Positions 6,108 through 8,821 of a stretch of DNA of 8,821 bases are shown here, piece after piece. Under the pieces are notes generated by a model. That model was not told where the DNA came from, did no database searches, and was given only the letters and a program-made list of their open reading frames with translations. Where the stretch lies: contig JAQBVK010000090.1 in assembly GCA_027623585.1 (NCBI GenBank), positions 1 through 8,821 on the forward strand, in the 5' to 3' direction. Source of the DNA: Planctomycetota bacterium. GTDB taxonomy: Bacteria > Planctomycetota > UBA1135. Positions within the stretch are counted from its first letter, which is position 1. Every line of letters begins with the position of its first letter. A program made the position numbers and the translations under genes.

Positions 6108-6649
6108 GAGCGCACCGCAAGAAGTCTGCCCCGCCCGAGCAAGCCGCGGTTCCGGAGGACGTCGCAAGCGTTCCGACGCCGGAAGTCGCGCCCGAAGAAA
6201 CCGCGGAGTACTGGCGCGAGCACTGCTTGCGCGCGATGGCCGAGGTGCAGAACCTCAAGCGCCGCGCGAGTCAGGAGATCGAGGAGCGCACTCTGCTCCG
6301 GCTCGAAGGCCTGCTCTCCGAGCTCCTGCGCGTGGACGACTACTTCACGGCCGCGCTCGACCACGTGCCCGCGGCGGTGCGCGCCACAGAAGGAGCCGCA
6401 GCTTTCCTGGCTGGGATCGGCGCGATCCGGCAAGCCCTGGAGAGCGTGCTCCTCAGTCACGGAGCGGTATTCCTGGCGCCGGGCGCCGAGACCCCTTTCG
6501 ATCCGGCCGAGCACGAGGCCGTGGAAGTCGTGGAGCGGGAGGACCTGGAGGGTGAAAGGCTGGAGTTGCTGTCGCGCGGCTGCCGTTTTGGCCGGCGGAT
6601 CTTGCGTCCGGCCCGGGTGCGATTGCTGAAACCGGCACCGAGCGTCTGA
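6104..6649 (+). CDS. grpE: Nucleotide exchange factor GrpE
   Basis: A 181-residue GrpE, which should release ADP from DnaK and reset its cycle. The first 33 or so residues are charged, Pro/Ala-rich and probably disordered. A long helix follows (about 34-80, with AEVQNLKRR at 46-54) that would form the dimeric coiled coil. The C-terminal beta domain carries the family signature FDPAEHEAVEVVE from Phe132 and ends with the RRILRPARVRL strand. The length is in the family range. The start codon overlaps the dnaJ stop (ATGA), which points to translational coupling and matched amounts of the two DnaK partners. The dnaK gene itself is not in the window. Confidence 0.93.
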   Translation: MRAHRKKSAPPEQAAVPEDVASVPTPEVAPEETAEYWREHCLRAMAEVQNLKRRASQEIEERTLLRLEGLLSELLRVDDYFTAALDHVPAAVRATEGAAAFLAGIGAIRQALESVLLSHGAVFLAPGAETPFDPAEHEAVEVVEREDLEGERLELLSRGCRFGRRILRPARVRLLKPAPSV

Positions 6650-6658
6650 GCCGGCTTC
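6628..6658 (+). terminator. Hairpin across the grpE stop codon, weak terminator candidate
   Basis: GAAACCGGC at 6628-6636 pairs with GCCGGCTTC at 6650-6658 at eight of nine positions (one A-C mismatch), with a 13-base loop containing the grpE TGA. There is no run of T after it, so intrinsic termination would be inefficient. It may mark the end of the chaperone operon, protect its 3' end, or be incidental. Confidence 0.3.
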
Positions 6659-6717
6659 TGGCGATCCTCGCAGAATTTCACTAGTATGAAGGCGGTCAAT
6701 CCGTTCTTCATCACAGC
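6650..6717 (+). promoter_or_regulatory. Spacer upstream of the DUF1570-like gene, possible promoter
   Basis: This 68-bp gap is the longest within the plus-strand block and less GC-rich than its surroundings. TAGTAT at 6682-6687 resembles a -10 box, but the matching -35 position (6659-6664, TGGCGA) fits poorly. No Shine-Dalgarno sequence precedes the ATG at 6718. The downstream gene may have its own promoter here or be read through from grpE. Confidence 0.25.
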
Positions 6718-8406
6718 ATGCGAATCCTGCGCCTCGTCCTGATCCTGGCTGCGGTTTCGGCCGCGCTTGCTCCTGATCTCGCCGCCCAGAAGATGGGGCG
6801 GAGTTACCGGGAGTTCCCGGCTTTCGGGTTCAAGTTCAAGCCGCTCGATTCCTGGATGGACGTCCCGGTCGCCCCGGATGACAAGGAGTCGGGCGTCATC
6901 GCCCAACTCGACGCCGAACGCGGCGTCTACGTAAAAGTCGAGGGCAACTCACGGCCGGAGTTCAAGCCGAGCCTGTTGGTGGTCAAGGTGGATCCGCCCA
7001 AGGCCACCACCGACGGCGGCGGCGAAGGCGAGGGCGACGGGCTGCGCGGCAAGATCGACGTCGAGAAGGGCACTGAGGCCGGAGTGCGCGAGGTGATCTT
7101 GCGCGCCTACCGCGGCGGCCTCCGCGAGGCCGAGTTCAAGGAAGTCGTGCCCGAGATCGAAGACGTCAAGCTCAACAAGGAGATCACGCTCAAGCACGAG
7201 CTTTACGTCACCTACATGGTGTACTCGAACGGCATCGGCGTGGACAACGTGCTCGACTGTTGGGTGCTGTCGCTTGCGGACACGCGCATTTTCTTCCTGT
7301 GGACCTATCCGGACCAAGAGAGGAAGGATTGGCAGAAGGCGGTCGAGAAGACCATGAAGACGCTGCGCTTGACCGACTCGGTCGAACCCGAAGTCTCCAG
7401 CATCGACTCCGACAGCAGTTACGACGACATCCTCGCCTACCACGCGAACGAAGTGGCGCAGACTCCGGGATGGCGGGTGGTCGAGACTCCTAGCAAGCGC
7501 TACCTGATCAAGACCAATGAAGAGGACAAGAAGAAGATCAATGAAGTGATCAAGCGCCTTGAAGCCTCACGCGAGGTCTTTGAGGTCGACTTCCCGCCGG
7601 AAACGCCGATCACGCACATCTCCGTCGTGCGCGTGTGCGCCTCGCAAGAAGAGTTCCACAAGTACGGCAGCACCACGCCTGGCGTCGCCGGCTGGTTCAG
7701 CCCGCGCACCACCGAATTGGTGCTGTTCTTCGACAACAACATGGGACCGGACGCGGTGCTCGAGGTGATGACCCACGAGGGCTTCCACCAGTACTGCCAC
7801 TTCCTGTTCGGCCAGACCGAGGCCCACCGCTGGTTCGACGAAGGCACCGGCGATTACTACGGCGGCTTCGACATGAAGGGCAGCAAGCTGGTGCCCGACG
7901 CCGACATGTCCGGCGGCCTCAAGCGCGCTGGCGAGATCAAGGACATGATCCGGCAAGGCAGCGTGAAGCCCTTGGGGAGGCACTTGCGCTTCGACCACGG
8001 CGAGTGGCAATCTCAGGGGCCGAGCAACGTCTCGGGCTACGCCCAGTCTTGGTCGATCATCTATTTCCTGCGCCAGGGCATGCGCGGCAAGGTTTCCTCC
8101 AAGTACTGGAAGAAGGAATACGCCGAAATCATTCCCAATTACATCGCCTATCTGAGCGCGGGTTGGAAGGAAGCGCAGGCCGAGACCATCAAGAAGTACG
8201 CGGACATGCTCGACGGAGAGGGCACCATGAGTCCGGAGGACCGCGCGAGGCTCGAAGAGCAAATGCGCGACGTCATCGCGATCATGATGCGCGATCCTGA
8301 GCTGCGGGACAAAGTCTGGGACCGCGCGATCGCCGAGTCCTGGGGCAAGATCGACGAGCCCGAGTTCGAAGCCCGCTGGCAGAAGTTCGTGCTCGACGAG
8401 CTCTAA
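6718..8406 (+). CDS. Secreted DUF1570/peptidase-MA-like protein with HExxH motif
   Basis: A 562-residue protein with a clear Sec signal peptide: MRILR, then a hydrophobic core, with likely cleavage after LAA near residue 23. Residues about 30-220 form an alpha/beta region (FGFKFKPLDSWMDVPV, PSLLVVKVDPP, a terminal WQKAVEKTMKTLRL) resembling PsbP-like or stress-type folds. That resemblance is tentative. Residues about 245-420 resemble the DUF1570/peptidase-MA-like group: KRYLIKTNEE, an EEFHKY segment and GWFSPRTTELVLFF. They lead to the gluzincin signature HEGFH with His353, Glu354 and His357, and a probable third zinc ligand Glu375 in RWFDEGTGDYYGG. A helical C-terminal region follows. It is probably an exported zinc metallopeptidase or a relative; the substrate is unknown. 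It lies 68 bp after grpE on the same strand, so it may be co-transcribed, but a direct chaperone role is not indicated because it acts outside the cytoplasm. Confidence 0.8.
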   Translation: MRILRLVLILAAVSAALAPDLAAQKMGRSYREFPAFGFKFKPLDSWMDVPVAPDDKESGVIAQLDAERGVYVKVEGNSRPEFKPSLLVVKVDPPKATTDGGGEGEGDGLRGKIDVEKGTEAGVREVILRAYRGGLREAEFKEVVPEIEDVKLNKEITLKHELYVTYMVYSNGIGVDNVLDCWVLSLADTRIFFLWTYPDQERKDWQKAVEKTMKTLRLTDSVEPEVSSIDSDSSYDDILAYHANEVAQTPGWRVVETPSKRYLIKTNEEDKKKINEVIKRLEASREVFEVDFPPETPITHISVVRVCASQEEFHKYGSTTPGVAGWFSPRTTELVLFFDNNMGPDAVLEVMTHEGFHQYCHFLFGQTEAHRWFDEGTGDYYGGFDMKGSKLVPDADMSGGLKRAGEIKDMIRQGSVKPLGRHLRFDHGEWQSQGPSNVSGYAQSWSIIYFLRQGMRGKVSSKYWKKEYAEIIPNYIAYLSAGWKEAQAETIKKYADMLDGEGTMSPEDRARLEEQMRDVIAIMMRDPELRDKVWDRAIAESWGKIDEPEFEARWQKFVLDEL

Positions 8407-8416
8407 GGCACCCGGA

Positions 8417-8821
8417 TCACGTCGCGCTGCCGCGCTCACCGGAGCCCTCGCGGTCGCTCCAGCCGAGCAGTTTGCGCGTGATGAAGAGATAGACCGGCTT
8501 GCCGGTGCGCATCCAGATCCGCGCCGGACCCGAGGGCTGCGCCAGGATTGCGCGCTCTCGCGGCGTCAACAGAGGCTCGAAATAGCGGCGCTTGTGCTTG
8601 AGCAGGTGACGCAGATCCTCGCGGCCGCAGAGCCGGAACCAGCGGCCGCGCCTGCGGTGCACCGCGGCGAGTTGAAAGTCCACCAGCGCGGGGCGGCCGT
8701 CCGGTTGCACCAGCACGTTAGGTTGCTTGGCGAGGTCGTTGTGCACCACGTTGCGGCGGTGCAGACGCACGACCAGCCGGCGCAGGGCGTCGAAGAAGCG
8801 CGGATCGTCGGCCCCCACGGT
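8417..8821 (-). CDS. RIO/WaaP-like protein kinase, C-terminal part (runs off right edge)
   Basis: The C-terminal 134 or so codons of a gene that continues past the window. The visible part has the catalytic loop VVHNDLAKQPN (HxDxxxxN pattern, with the Asp as predicted catalytic base and the Asn as a metal ligand). About 13 residues after that Asn comes VDFQLA, where DFQ replaces the usual DFG. A basic region follows (RRRGRWFRLCGREDLRHLLKHKRRYF), then a short tail. This pattern fits small atypical kinases related to RIO or lipopolysaccharide (WaaP/Kdo) kinases, which are often found in Planctomycetota. The N-lobe with the ATP-binding lysine would lie outside the window. A GTG at 8816-8818 is open as a start but would omit the N-lobe, so it is unlikely to be the true start. 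The gene converges on the metalloprotease-like gene with only 10 bp between stops and no obvious terminator. Confidence 0.75.
   Translation of the reverse strand, partial: TVGADDPRFFDALRRLVVRLHRRNVVHNDLAKQPNVLVQPDGRPALVDFQLAAVHRRRGRWFRLCGREDLRHLLKHKRRYFEPLLTPRERAILAQPSGPARIWMRTGKPVYLFITRKLLGWSDREGSGERGSAT

Noticed and set aside
6686..6742. Possible 18-codon small ORF beginning at the ATG at 6686
   Set aside because: It has no ribosome-binding site, no recognisable product, and runs out of frame into the signal peptide of the next gene. Chance is the simplest explanation.
7567..8439. A 290-codon open frame antisense to the metalloprotease-like gene
   Set aside because: The plus strand has the HExxH motif, signal peptide and family pattern. 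The antisense frame also overlaps the kinase gene end and has low-complexity composition.
8407..8460. Bidirectional terminator between the convergent genes at the right end
   Set aside because: Only weak 4-5 bp stems are present (for example GGAGC at 8441-8445 with GCTCC at 8456-8460), and there is no T run on either strand.

Overview
This is a GC-rich (about two-thirds G+C by eye), densely coding chromosomal window. It most resembles a member of the Planctomycetota. That is an inference from gene content: an NPCBM-type lipoprotein, a DUF1570/peptidase-MA-like secreted protein, a RIO/WaaP-like kinase with an HNDLAKQPN catalytic loop, and two different GroEL genes flanking one groES. Almost no start codon has a usable Shine-Dalgarno sequence. 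No insertion sequences, phage genes, CRISPR arrays, tRNAs or rRNAs were seen.

Layout. Positions 55-1242 (minus) encode a probable lipoprotein with a C-terminal NPCBM-like domain. A 120-bp divergent spacer (1243-1362) separates it from a plus-strand chaperone block: groEL1 (1363-2988), groES (3011-3334), groEL2 (3348-4961), dnaJ (5001-6107) and grpE (6104-6649). The gaps are 22, 13 and 39 bp, and dnaJ/grpE overlap as ATGA, so the block looks like one operon. After 68 bp comes a secreted protein with an HEGFH metalloprotease signature (6718-8406). It converges, across 10 bp, on the 3' part of a minus-strand kinase gene that runs off the right edge (8417-8821).

How the genes work together. DnaJ and GrpE are the co-chaperone and nucleotide-exchange factor of DnaK, which is not in the window. 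GroES is the lid for one or both GroEL rings. The block therefore groups most of the two main ATP-dependent folding machines.

The points most worth a second look lie in the chaperonins. Both GroELs keep the ATPase residues but lack the C-terminal GGM tail. GroEL1 also changes aromatic residues in the substrate/GroES-binding groove (Y199 to F and Y203 to N in E. coli numbering), while GroEL2 keeps the canonical ones. This suggests a canonical and a specialised chaperonin sharing one lid. No CIRCE element is visible upstream. The groEL1 leader instead has a GGAGG motif far from the start that could pair with CCTCC next to the ATG. No convincing new system beyond this was found.
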